Positions 23,083 to 34,775 of a stretch of 64,000 bases of DNA are shown here, piece after piece. This DNA is from Hydractinia symbiolongicarpus (taxonomy: Eukaryota > Cnidaria > Hydrozoa > Anthoathecata > Hydractiniidae). Location of the stretch: positions 18,999,851 through 19,063,850 of the forward strand of contig NC_079877.1 of the NCBI RefSeq assembly GCF_029227915.1, read 5' to 3'. Numbering within the stretch: the first letter of the stretch is position 1; every line of letters begins with the position of its first letter. Below the pieces are notes generated by a model. It was not told where the DNA came from, made no database searches, and worked only from the letters and a program-made list of their open reading frames with translations. The translations under genes and the position numbers were made by a program.

Positions 23083-25785
23083 ACATGTGGAACCACGTAA
23101 TTCCCGTGTAAAGCCTTAATTAGGCCGCAAAAAGCCATATTACTGCATTTAGAAGGTTATGCACGTAGTTGACAATGATATAAGGCCATGACGCCAAGGA
23201 AAACGACTTGGCACGTTATAGTCCATTCGAATGCAAGGACTACAGCCATGGCAACCTGTGTGGACATGTGGAACCTCGTAATTTAAGTGTAGGGCCTTTA
23301 TTAGGCCGCAAAAAGCCATATTACGACTTTTAAAAGGCTGTGAACGTAGTTGACGGTGATATAAGGCCATGACGCCAAGGAAACCGACTTGGAAAGTTGT
23401 AGTCCATTGAGACTGAATGGTCTAGACCATTGATACCATGATCAGGCTCGTGGAACTAAGTGATTAACGTGTAAGGCCTTTATTAGGCGGCAAGAGGCCA
23501 TAGTACGGCTTTTAGAAGGCTATGTTCGTAGTTGACGTTGATATAAGGCAATGGCGCCATGGAAAACGACTTGGGACGTTGTAGATCATTAAGACTGCAA
23601 GGTCTAAACCCATGGCAACCTGTGCGGACCCGTGGAACCACGTATTTTAAGTGTAGGGCTTTAATTATTTCGTAAAAGACCATATTACTGCTTTTAGAAG
23701 GCTATGCACGTAGTTAACGGTGATAAAAGGCCATGGCGGCAGAGAAAACGACTTGGCACGTTGCGGTCCATTGAGAATGAAAGGACTAGACCAATGATAC
23801 CATGCGCAAGCTTGTGGAACCACGTAATTTACGTGTAAGGCCTTTATTGGGCCGCAAAAGCCATATTACGTCTTTTAGAAGGCTATGCACGTAGTTGACG
23901 GTAATATAAGGGCATGGCGCCAAGGCAAATGACTTTGGACGTTGTAGTTCTTTGAGACAGAGAGAACTAGACCAATGGTACCATGCGCAAACTCGTGGAA
24001 ATACGTGATTTTCGTGTAAGGCCTTAGTTAGGCGGCAAGAGGCCATAGTACGGCTTTTAGAAGGCTATGCTCGTAGTTGACGGTAATATAAGGGCATGGC
24101 GCCAAGGCAAATGACTTTGGACGTTGTAGTCCTTTGAGACAGAGAGAACTAGACCAATGGTACCATGCGCAAACTCGTGGAAATACGTGATTTTCCTGTA
24201 AGGCCTTAGTTAGGCGGCAAGAGGCCATAGTACGGCTTTTAGAAGGCTATGCTCGTAGTTGACGGTAATATAACAGCATGGCGCCAAGGCAAATGACTTT
24301 GGACGTTGTAGTCCTTTGAGACAGAGAGAACTAGAGCCATGGCAACCTGTGCGGACACGTGGAACCACGTAATTTAAGTGTAGGGTCTTTATTAGGCCGC
24401 AAAAAGCCAGATTACGCCTTTTAGAAGGCTATGCACGTAGTTGATAGTGATATAAGGGCATGTCGCAAAGGCAAATGACTTAGCACGTTGTAGTCCTTTG
24501 AGACTGTGAAACTAGCCCAATAGCAAGCTGCGCGGACATGTGGAACCACGTAATTCCCGTGTAAAGCCTTAATTAGGCCGCAAAAAGCCATATTACTGCA
24601 TTTAGAAGGTTATGCACGTAGTTGACAATGATATAAGGCCATGACGCCAAGGAAAACGACTTGGCACGTTATAGTCCATTCGAATGCAAGGACTACAGCC
24701 ATGGCAACCTGTGTGGACATGTGGAACCTCGTAATTTAAGTGTAGGGCCTTTATTAGGCCGCAAAAAGCCATATTACGACTTTTAAAAGGCTGTGAACGT
24801 AGTTGACGGTGATATAAGGCCATGACGCCAAGGAAACCGACTTGGAAAGTTGTAGTCCATTGAGACTGAATGGTCTAGACCATTGATACCATGATCAGGC
24901 TCGTGGAACTAAGTGATTAACGTGTAAGGCCTTTATTAGGCGGCAAGAGGCCATAGTACGGCTTTTAGAAGGCTATGTTCGTAGTTGACGTTGATATAAG
25001 GCAATGGCGCCATGGAAAACGACTTGGGACGTTGTAGATCATTAAGACTGCAAGGTCTAAACCCATGGCAACCTGTGCGGACCCGTGGAACCACGTATTT
25101 TAAGTGTAGGGCTTTAATTATTTCGTAAAGACCATATTACTGCTTTTAGAAGGCTATGCACGTAGTTGACGGTGATAAAAGGCCATGGCGGCAAAGAAAA
25201 TGACTTGGCACGTTGCGGTCCATTGAGAATGAAAGGACTAGACCAATGATACCATGCGCAAGCTTGTGGAACCACGTAATTTACGTGTAAGGCCTTTATT
25301 AGGCCGCAAAAGCCATATTACGTCTTTTAGAAGGCTATGCACGTAGTTGACGGTAATATAAGGGCATGGCGCCAAGGCAAATGACTTTGGACGTTGTAGT
25401 CCTTTGAGACAGAGAGAACTAGACCAATGGTACCATGCGCAAACTCGTGGAAATACGTGATTTTCGTGTAAGGCCTTAGTTAGGCGGCAAGAGGCCATAG
25501 TACGGCTTTTAGGAGGCTATGCTCGTAGTTGACGGTAATATAAGGGCATGGCGCCAAGGCAAATGACTTTGGACGTTGTAGTCCTTTGAGACAGAGAGAA
25601 CTAGACCAATGGTACCATGCGCAAACTCGTGGAAATACGTGATTTTCGTGTAAGGCCTTAGTTAGGCGGCAAGAGGCCATAGTACGGCTTTTAGAAGGCT
25701 ATTCTCGTAGTTGACGGTAATATAACAGCATGGCGCCAAGGCAAATGACTTTGGACGTTGTAGTCCTTTGAGACAGAGAGAACTA
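23083..25785 (+). repeat. Eight-monomer period (1,452-1,453 bp), two copies
   Basis: Segments ~23,083-24,333 and ~24,535-25,785 match at +1,453 (then +1,452 after a 1-bp loss in TTTCGTAAAGACC near 25,128). Shared marks include GCATTTAGAAGGTTATGCACG, GTCCATTCGAATGCAAGG, GTGGAACCTCGTAATTTAAG, CATTGATACCATGATCAGG and TATAACAGCATGG. The ~200 bp between them (24,334-24,534) is F-type sequence matching 13,431-13,640. Confidence 0.85.
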
Positions 25786-25913
25786 GACCAATGGTACCAT
25801 GCGCAAACTCGTGGAAATACGTGATTTTCGTGTAAGGCCTTAGTTAGGCTGCAAAAGGCCATACTACGGCTTGTCGAAAGCTATGCACGCAATTGCCGGT
25901 GATATAAGAGCAT

Positions 25914-26848
25914 GGCGTCAAGGAAAACGACTTGGGACGTTGTAGTCCATTCAGACTGCAAGGACTAGAGCCATGGCAACCTGTGCCGACAAGTGGAACC
26001 ACGTAATTTAAGTGTAGGGTCTTTATTAGGCCGCAAAAAGCCATATTACGCCTTTTAGAAGGCTATGCACGTAGTTGACGGTGATATAAGGGCATGGCGC
26101 CAAGGCAAATGACTATGGATGTTGTACTCCTTTGAGACAGAGAGAACTAGAGCAATGGCATCATGCGCAGACTCGTGGAAATACGTGATTTTCGTGTAAG
26201 GCCTTAATTAGGCTGCAAAAGGCCATACTACTGCTTGTCGAAGGCTATGCAAGCAGTTGCCGGTGATATAAGGGCATGGCGCCAAGGCAAATGACTTTGG
26301 ATGTTGTAGTCCTTTGAGACAGAGAGAAATAGAGCAATGGCATCATGTGCAGACTCGTGGAAATACGTGATTTTCGTGTAAGGCCTTAATTAGGCTGCAA
26401 AAGGCCATACTACGGCTTCTCGAAGGCTGTGCAAGCAGTTGCCGGTGATATAAGGGCATGGCGTCAAGGAAAATGACTTGGGACGTTGTAGTCCATTCAG
26501 ACTGCAAGGACTAGAGCCATGTCAACCTGTGCCGACAAGTGGAACCACGTAATTTAAGTGTAGGGTCTTTATTAGGCCGCAAAAAGCCATATTACGCCTT
26601 TTAGAAGGCTATGCACGTAGTTGACGGTGATATAAGGGCATGGCGCCAAGGCAAATGACTATGGATGTTGTACTCCTTTGAGACAGAGAGAAATAGAGCA
26701 ATGGCATCATGCGCAGACTCGTGGAAATACGTGATTTTCGTGTAAGGCCTTAATTAGGCTGCAAAAGGCCATACTACGGCTTCTCGAAGGCTGTGCAAGC
26801 AGTTGCCGGTGATATAAGGGCATGGCGTCAAGGAAAATGACTTGGGAC
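25914..26848 (+). repeat. F/G monomers with overlapping 546- and 364-bp periods
   Basis: The uncommon ACTATGGATGTTGTACTCC occurs at ~26,110 and ~26,656, and TGTGCCGACAAGTGG at ~25,983 and ~26,529, giving a three-monomer offset of 546 bp. CTTCTCGAAGGCTGTGCAAGC recurs at ~26,417 and ~26,781, a two-monomer offset. The block ends at the truncated monomer. Confidence 0.78.
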
Positions 26849-26869
26849 AAGAGGCAAGAGGCCATATTA
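26777..26869 (+). repeat. Truncated monomer (93 bp) at an internal deletion
   Basis: From its C of CGGC start this monomer reads normally to GACTTGGGAC, then jumps to AAGAGGCAAGAGGCC, which belongs to the end of a C/E-type monomer. The next monomer starts at 26,870, only 93 bp on, so about 89 bp are missing. It is the only monomer of clearly aberrant length I noticed in the window and breaks the 182-bp register. Confidence 0.88.
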
Positions 26870-29800
26870 CGGCTTTTAGAAGGCTATGCACGTAGTTGAC
26901 GGTGATATAAGGGTATGGCGCCAGGGAAAATGACTTTGCACGTTGTAGTCCTTTGAGACAGAGAGAACTAGACCAATGGTACCATGCGCAAACTCGTGGA
27001 AATACGTGATTTTCGTGTAAGGCCTTAGTTAGGCTGCAAAATGCCATACTACGGCTTGTCGAAGGCTATGAACGCAATTGCCGGTGATATAAGAGCATGG
27101 CGTTAAGGAAAACAACTTGGGACGTTGTAGTCCATTCAGACTGCAAGGACTAGACCAATGGCAAGTTCCGCGAACACGTGGAACAACGTAATTTACGTGT
27201 AAGGCCTTAATTATGTCGTAAAAGACCATATTACGGCCTTTAAAAGGCCATGCACGTAGTGGACGATGATAAAAGGCCATGGCGCCAAGGAAAACGACTT
27301 GGCACGTTGCAGTCCATTGAGAATGAAAGGACCAGACCATTGATACAATGCGCAGGCCTCTGAAAGTACTTGATTTCGTGAAAGGCCTTTATTAGGCGGC
27401 AAGTGGCCATAGTACGGCTTTTAGAAGGCTATGCACATATTTGACGGTGATAAAAGGCCATGGCGGGAAGGAAAACGACTTGGGACGTTGTAGTCCATGG
27501 TGACTGCAAGGACTAGACCAATGGCAAGTTGCACAAACACGTGGAACAACGTAATTCACGTGTAAGGCCTTTATTAGGCCGCAAAAGCCATATTACGGCC
27601 TTTAGAAGGCCATGCACGTAGTGGACGATGATAAAAGGCCATGGCGCCAAGGAAAACGACTTGGCACGTTGCAGTCCATTGAGAATGAAAGGACCAGACC
27701 ATTGATACAATGCGCAGGCCTCTGGAAGTACTTGATTTCGTGTAAGGCCTTTATTAGGCGGCAAGTGGCCATAGTACGGCTTTTAGAAGGCTATGCACAT
27801 ATTTGACGGTGATAAAAGGCCAAGGCAGGAAGGAAAACGACTTGGGACGTTGTAGTCCATTGGGACTGCAAGGACTAGACCAATGGCAAGTTGCGCGAAC
27901 ACGTGGAACAACGTAATTCACGTGTAAGGCCTTTATTAGGCCGCAAAAGCCATATTACGGCTTGTCGAAGGCTATGCAAGCAGTTGCCGGTGATATAAGG
28001 GCATGGCGTCAAGAAAAACGACTTGGCACGTTTTTAGTCCAATGAGACTGCAAGGACTAGACCAATGCCAAGCTGCGCGAACACGTGGAACCACGTAATT
28101 CACGTGTAAGGCCTTTATTAGGCCGCAAAAGCCAAGTTACGGCTTTTAGAAGGGTATCCACGTTTTTAAGGGTGATATAAAGGCATGGCGCCATGGAAAA
28201 CGACTTGGGACGTTGTAGATCATTATGACTGCAAGGACTAAACCCATGGCAACCTGTGCGGAGCCGTGCAACGACGTATTTTATGTGTATGGCCTTAATT
28301 ATGTCGTAAAAGACCATATTACTGCTTTTAGAAGGTTATGCACGTAGTTGACGGTGATATAAGGGCATGGCGCCAGGGAAAATGACTTTGGACGTTGTAG
28401 TCCTTTGAGACAGAGAGAACTAGACCAATGGTACCATGCGCAAACTCGTGGAAATACGTGATTTTCGTGTAAGGCCTTAGTTAGGCGGCAAAAAGCCATA
28501 CTACGGCTTGTCGAAAGCTATGCACGCAATTGCCGGTGATATAAGAGCATGGCGTCAAGGAAAACGACTTGGGACGTTGTAGTCCATTCAGACTGCAAGG
28601 ACTAGAGCCATGGCAACCTGTGCGGACACGTGGAACAACGTAATTCAGGTGTAAAGCCTTAATTAGGCCACAAAAAGTCATAATGCGGCTTTTAGAAGGC
28701 TATGCACGTAGTTGACGGTGATATAAGGGCATGGCGCCAGAGAAAATGACTATGGACGTTGTAATCCTTTGAGACAGAGAGAACTAGACCAATGGTACCA
28801 TGCGCAAACTCGTGGAAATACGTGATTTTCGTGTAAGGCCTTAGTTAGGCGGCAAAAACCCATACTACGGCTTGTCGAAAGCTATGCACGCAATTGCCGG
28901 TGATATAAGAGCATGGCGTCAAGGAAAACGACTTGGGACGTTGTAGTCCATTCAGACTGCAAGGACTAGAGCCATGGCAACCTGTGCGGACACGTGGAAC
29001 CTCGTAATTTAAGTGTAGGGCCTTTATTAGGCCGCAAAAAGCCATATTACGCCTTTTAGAAGGCTATGCACGTAGTTGACGGTGATATAAGGGTATGGCG
29101 CCAGGGAAATGATTTTGGATGTTGTAGTCCTTTGAGACAGAGAGAAATAGAGCAATGGCATCATGCGCAGACTCGTGGAAATACGTGATTTTCGTGTAAG
29201 GCCTTAATTAGGCTGCAAAAGGCCATACTACGGCTTCTCGAAGGCTGTGCAAGCAGTTGCCGGTGATATAAGGGCATGGCGTCAAGGAAAATGACTTGGG
29301 ACGTTGTATTCCATTGGGACTGCAAGGACTAGAGCCATGGCAAGTTGCGCGAACACGTGGAACAACGTAATTCAGGTGTAAAGCCTTAATTAGGCCGCAA
29401 AAAGTCATAATGCGGCTTTTAGAAGGCTATGCACGTAGTTGACGGTGATACAAGGGCATGGCGCCAGAGAAAATGACTTTGGACGTTGTAGTCCATTGAG
29501 ACTGAAAGGTCTAGACCAGTGATACCATGAGCAGTCTCCTGGAACTAAGTAATTAACGTGTAAGGCCTTTATTAGGCGGCAAGAGGCCATAGTACGGCTT
29601 TTAGAAGGCTATGCACGCAATTGCCGGTGATATAAGAGCATGGCGTCAAGGAAAACGTCTTGGGACGTTGTAGTCCTTTCAGACTGCAAGGACTAGAGCC
29701 ATGGCAACCTGTGCGGACACGTGGAACCACGTAATTTAAGTGTAGGGTGTTTATTAGGCCGCAAAAAGCCATATTGCGCCTTTTAGAACGCTATGCACGT

Positions 29801-32119
29801 AGTTGACGGTGATATAAGGGCATGGCGCAAAGGCAAATGACTTAGCACGTTGTAGTCCTTTGAGACTGAGAAACTAGCCCAATGGCACCATGCGCAGACT
29901 CGTGGAAATACGTGATATTCGTGTAAGGCCTTTTTTAGGCGGTAAAAAGCCATATTACTGCCTTTAGAAGGCTATGCACGTGGTTGACGGTGATATAAGG
30001 CCATTACGCCAAGGAAAACGACTTGGCACGTTGTAGTCCATTCAGACTGCAAGGACTACAGCCATGGCAACCTGTGCGGACACGTGGAACCTCGTAATTT
30101 AAGTGTAGGACCTTTATTAGGCCGCAAAAAGCCATATTAGGGCTTGTTGAAGGCTATGCAAGCAGTTGCCGGTGATGTAAGGGCATGACGTCAAGAAAAA
30201 CGACTTGGCACGTTTTTAGTCCATTGAGTCTGCAAGGACTAGACCAATGCCAAGCTGCGCGAACACATGGAACCACTTAATTCAAGTGTAAGGCCTTTAT
30301 TAGGCCGCAAAAGCCAAGTTACGGCTTTTAGAAGGGTATCCGCGTAGTTAAGGGTGATATAAAGGCATGGCGCCATGGAAAACGACTTGGGACGTTGTAG
30401 ATCATTATGACTGCAAGGACTAAACCCATGGCAACCTGTTCGGACCCGTGCAACGACGTATTTTATGTGTAGGGCCTTAATTATTTCGTAAAAGACCATA
30501 TTACTGCTTTTAGAAGGATATGCACGTAGTTGACGGTGATATGAGGGTATGGCGCCAGGGAAAATGACTTTGGACGTTGTAGTCCTTTGAGACAGAGAGA
30601 ACTAGACCAATGGTACCATGTGCAAACTCGTGGAAATACGTGATTTTTGCGTAAGGCCTTTATTAGGCGGCAAAAAGCCATATTACTGCTTTTAGAAGGC
30701 TATGCACGTAGTTGACGGTGATATAAGGCCATGACGCCAAGGAAAACGACTTGGCACGTTGCAGTCCATTCAGACTGCAAAGACTAGAGCCATGGCAACC
30801 TGTGTGGACACGTGGAACCTCGTAATTTAAGTGTAGGGCCTTTATTAGGCCGCAAAAAGCCATAATAGGCCTTTTAGAACGCTATGCACGTAGTTGACGG
30901 TGATATAAGGGCATGGCGCAAAGGCAAATGACTTAGCACGTTGTAGTCCTTTGAGACTGAAAGAACTAGACCAATGGCATCATGCGCAGACTCGTGGAAA
31001 TACGTGATATTCGTGTAAGGCCTTTATTAGGCGGTAAAAAGCCATATTACTGCCTTTAGAAGGCTATGCACGTGGTTGACGGTGATATAAGGCCATTACG
31101 CCAAGGAAAACGACTTGGCACGTTGTAGTCTATTCAGACTGCAAGGACTACAGCCATGGCAACCTGTGTGGACACGTGGAACCTCGTAATTTAAGTGTAA
31201 GGCCTTAATTAGGCTGCAAAAGGCCATACTACGGCTTGTCGAAGGCTATGCAACAGTTGCCGGTGATATAAGGGCATGCCGTCAAGGAAAACGACTTGGG
31301 ACGTTGTAGATCATTATAAGTGCAAGGACTAAGGCCATGGCAACCTGTGCGGCCCCGTGCAACGACGTATTTTATGTGTAGGGCCTTAATTATGTCGTAA
31401 AAGACCATATTACTGCTTTGAGAAGACTATGCACGTAGTTGACGGTGATATAAGGGCATGGCGCCAAGAAAAACGACTTGGCACGATGCAGTCCATTGAG
31501 AATGAAGGGACTAGACCAATGATACCATGTGCAGGCTTGTGGAACCACGTAATTTACGTGTAAGGCCTTTATTAGGCCGCAAAAGCCATATTACGGCTTT
31601 TAGAAGGCTATGCACGTAGTTGACGGTGATATAAGGGCATGGCGCCAAGGCAAATGACTTTGGACGTTGTAGTCCATTGAGACTGCAAATACTAGACCAA
31701 TGGCAAGCTGCGCGAACACGTGGAACCACGTAATGCACGTGTAAGGACTTTATTGAGCCGCAAAAGCCATATTACGGCTTTTAGAAGGCTATGCACGTAG
31801 TTGACGGTGATATAAGGGCATGGCGTCAAGGAAAACGTCTTGGGACGTTGTAGTCCTTTCAGACTGCAAGGACTAGAGCCATGGCAACCTGTGCGGACAC
31901 GTGGAACCACGTAATTTAAGTGTAGGGTGTTTATTAGACCGCAAAAGCCATATTACGGCTTTTAGAAGGCTATGCACGTAGTTGACGGTGATATAAGGGC
32001 ACGGCGCCAAGGCAAATGACTTTGGACGTTGTAGTCCATTGAGACTGCAAATACTAGACCAATGGCAAGCTGCGCGGACATGTGGAACCACGTAATTCAC
32101 GTGTAAAGCCTTAATTAGG
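26870..32119 (+). repeat. Mixed E/F/G/H/I/D monomers with dimer repeats
   Basis: No single HOR dominates. Two-monomer repeats are seen at ~27,210-27,770 (H plus I monomers with TTGATACAATGCGCAGGCC, offset ~362) and ~28,480-29,045 (E plus F, offset 364). CGTTTTTAGTCC (a G-type variant) occurs near 28,030 and 30,210. From ~31,510 A-class monomers return. Segment 29,572-30,870 is repeated at 36,293-37,770. No gene seen. Confidence 0.75.
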
Positions 32120-34775
32120 CCGCAAAAAGCCATAATACGGCTTTTAGAAAGCTTTGCACGTAGTTGATGGTGATACAAGGCCATGACGCCAAGAAAACCG
32201 ACTTGGAACGTTGTAGTCCATTGAGACTGAAAGGTCTAGACCAATGATACCATGAGCAGGCTCGTGGAACTGAGTGATTAACGTGTAAGGCCTTTATTAG
32301 ACGGCAAGAGGTCATAGTACGGCTTTTAGAAGGCTATTTTCGTAGTTGACGTTGATATAAGGCAATGGCGCCATAGGAAACGACTTGGCACGTTGTAGAT
32401 CATTAAGACTGCAAGGACTAAACCCATGGCAACCTGTGCGGACCCGTGGAACCACGTATTTTAAGTGTAGGGCCTTAATTATGTCGTAAAAAACCATATT
32501 ACTGCTTTTAGAAGGCTATGCACGTAGTTGACGGTGAGAAAAGGCCATGGTGGCAAGGAAAACGACTTGGCACGTTGCGGTCCATTGAGAATGAAGCGAC
32601 TAGACCAATGATACCATGCGCAGGCTTGTGGAACCACGTAATTTACGTGTAAGGCCTTTATTAGGCCGCAAAAGCCATATTACGGCTTTTAGAAGGCTAT
32701 TCACGTAGTTGACGGTGATATAAGGGCATGGCGCCAAGGGAAATGACTTTGGACGATGTAGTCCTTTGAGACTGAGAGAACTAGACCAATAGGGAGCTGC
32801 GCGGACATGTGGAACCACGTAATTCACGTGTAAAGCCTTAATTTGGCCGCAAAAAGCCATAATACGGCTTTTAGAAAGCTTTGCACGTAGTTGATGGTGA
32901 TACAAGGCCATGACGCCAAGAAAACCGACTTGGCACGATGCAGTCCATTGAGAATGAAGGGACTAGACCAATGATACCATGTGCAGGCTTGTGGAACCAC
33001 GTAATCTACGTGTAAGGCCTTTATTAGGCCGCAAAAGCCATATTACGGCTTTTAGAAGGCTATGCACGTAGTTGACGGTGATATAAGGGCATGGCGCCAA
33101 GGCAAATGACTTTGGACGTTGTAGTCCATTGAGACTGCAAATACTAGACCAATGGCAAGCTGCGCGAACACGTGGAACCACGTAATTCACGTGTAAGGAC
33201 TTTATTGAACCGCAAAAGCCAAGTTACGGCTTTTAGAAGGCTATGCACGTAGTTGACGGTGATATAAGGGCATGGCGCCAAGGCAAATGACTTTGGACGA
33301 TGTAGTCCTTTGAGACTGAGAGAACTAGACCAATAGGAAGCTGCGCGGACATGTGGAACCACGTAATTCACGTGTAAAGTCTTTATTAGGCCGCAAAAAG
33401 CCATAATACGGCTTTTAGAAAGCTTTGCACGTAGTTGATGGTGATACAAGGCCATGACGCCAAGAAAACCGACTTGGAACGTTGTAGTCCATTGAGACTG
33501 AAAGGTCTAGACCAATGATACCATGAGCAGGCTCGTGGAACTGAGTGATTAACGTGTAAGGCCTTTATTAGACGGCAAGAGGTCATAGTACGGCTTTTAG
33601 AAGGCTATTTTCGTAGTTGACGTTGATATAAGGCAATGGCGCCATAGGAAACGACTTGGCACGTTGTAGATCATTAAGACTGCAAGGACTAAACCCATGG
33701 CAACCTGTGCGGACCCGTGGAACCACGTATTTTAAGTGTAGGGCCTTAATTATGTCGTAAAAAACCATATTACTGCTTTTAGAAGGCTATGCACGTAGTT
33801 GACGGTGAGAAAAGGCCATGGTGGCAAGGAAAACGACTTGGCACGTTGCGGTCCATTGAGAATGAAGCGACTAGACCAATGATACCATGCGCAGGCTTGT
33901 GGAACCACGTAATTTACGTGTAAGGCCTTTATTAGGCCGCAAAAGCCATATTACGGCTTTTAGAAGGCTATTCACGTAGTTGACGGTGATATAAGGGCAT
34001 GGCGCCAAGGGAAATGACTTTGGACGATGTAGTCCTTTGAGACTGAGAGAACTAGACCAATAGGGAGCTGCGCGGACATGTGGAACCACGTAATTCACGT
34101 GTAAAGCCTTAATTTGGCCGCAAAAAGCCATAATACGGCTTTTAGAAAGCTTTGCACGTAGTTGATGGTGATACAAGGCCATGACGCCAAGAAAACCGAC
34201 TTGGCACGATGCAGTCCATTGAGAATGAAGGGACTAGACCAATGATACCATGTGCAGGCTTGTGGAACCACGTAATCTACGTGTAAGGCCTTTATTAGGC
34301 CGCAAAAGCCATATTACGGCTTTTAGAAGGCTATGCACGTAGTTGACGGTGATATAAGGGCATGGCGCCAAGGCAAATGACTTTGGACGTTGTAGTCCAT
34401 TGAGACTGCAAATACTAGACCAATGGCAAGCTGCGCGAACACGTGGAACCACGTAATTCACGTGTAAGGACTTTATTGAACCGCAAAAGCCAAGTTACGG
34501 CTTTTAGAAGGCTATGCACGTAGTTGACGGTGATATAAGGGCATGGCGCCAAGGCAAATGACTTTGGACGATGTAGTCCTTTGAGACTGAGAGAACTAGA
34601 CCAATAGGAAGCTGCGCGGACATGTGGAACCACGTAATTCACGTGTAAAGTCTTTATTAGGCCGCAAAAAGCCATAATACGGCTTTTAGAAAGCTTTGCA
34701 CGTAGTTGATGGTGATACAAGGCCATGACGCCAAGAAAACCGACTTGGAACGTTGTAGTCCATTGAGACTGAAAG
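32120..34775 (+). repeat. Seven-monomer HOR (1,271 bp), about two copies
   Basis: Copies ~32,120-33,390 and ~33,391-34,661, with the match carrying on to ~34,775. Private variants pair exactly at +1,271: GCCATAGGAAACGACTTGG, GAATGAAGCGACTAG, GGCTATTCACGTAG, AATAGGGAGCTGC, CTTAATTTGGCCGC, CGTAATCTACGTG and TTTATTGAACCGC. I found no difference between the copies beyond the edges. Confidence 0.9.
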
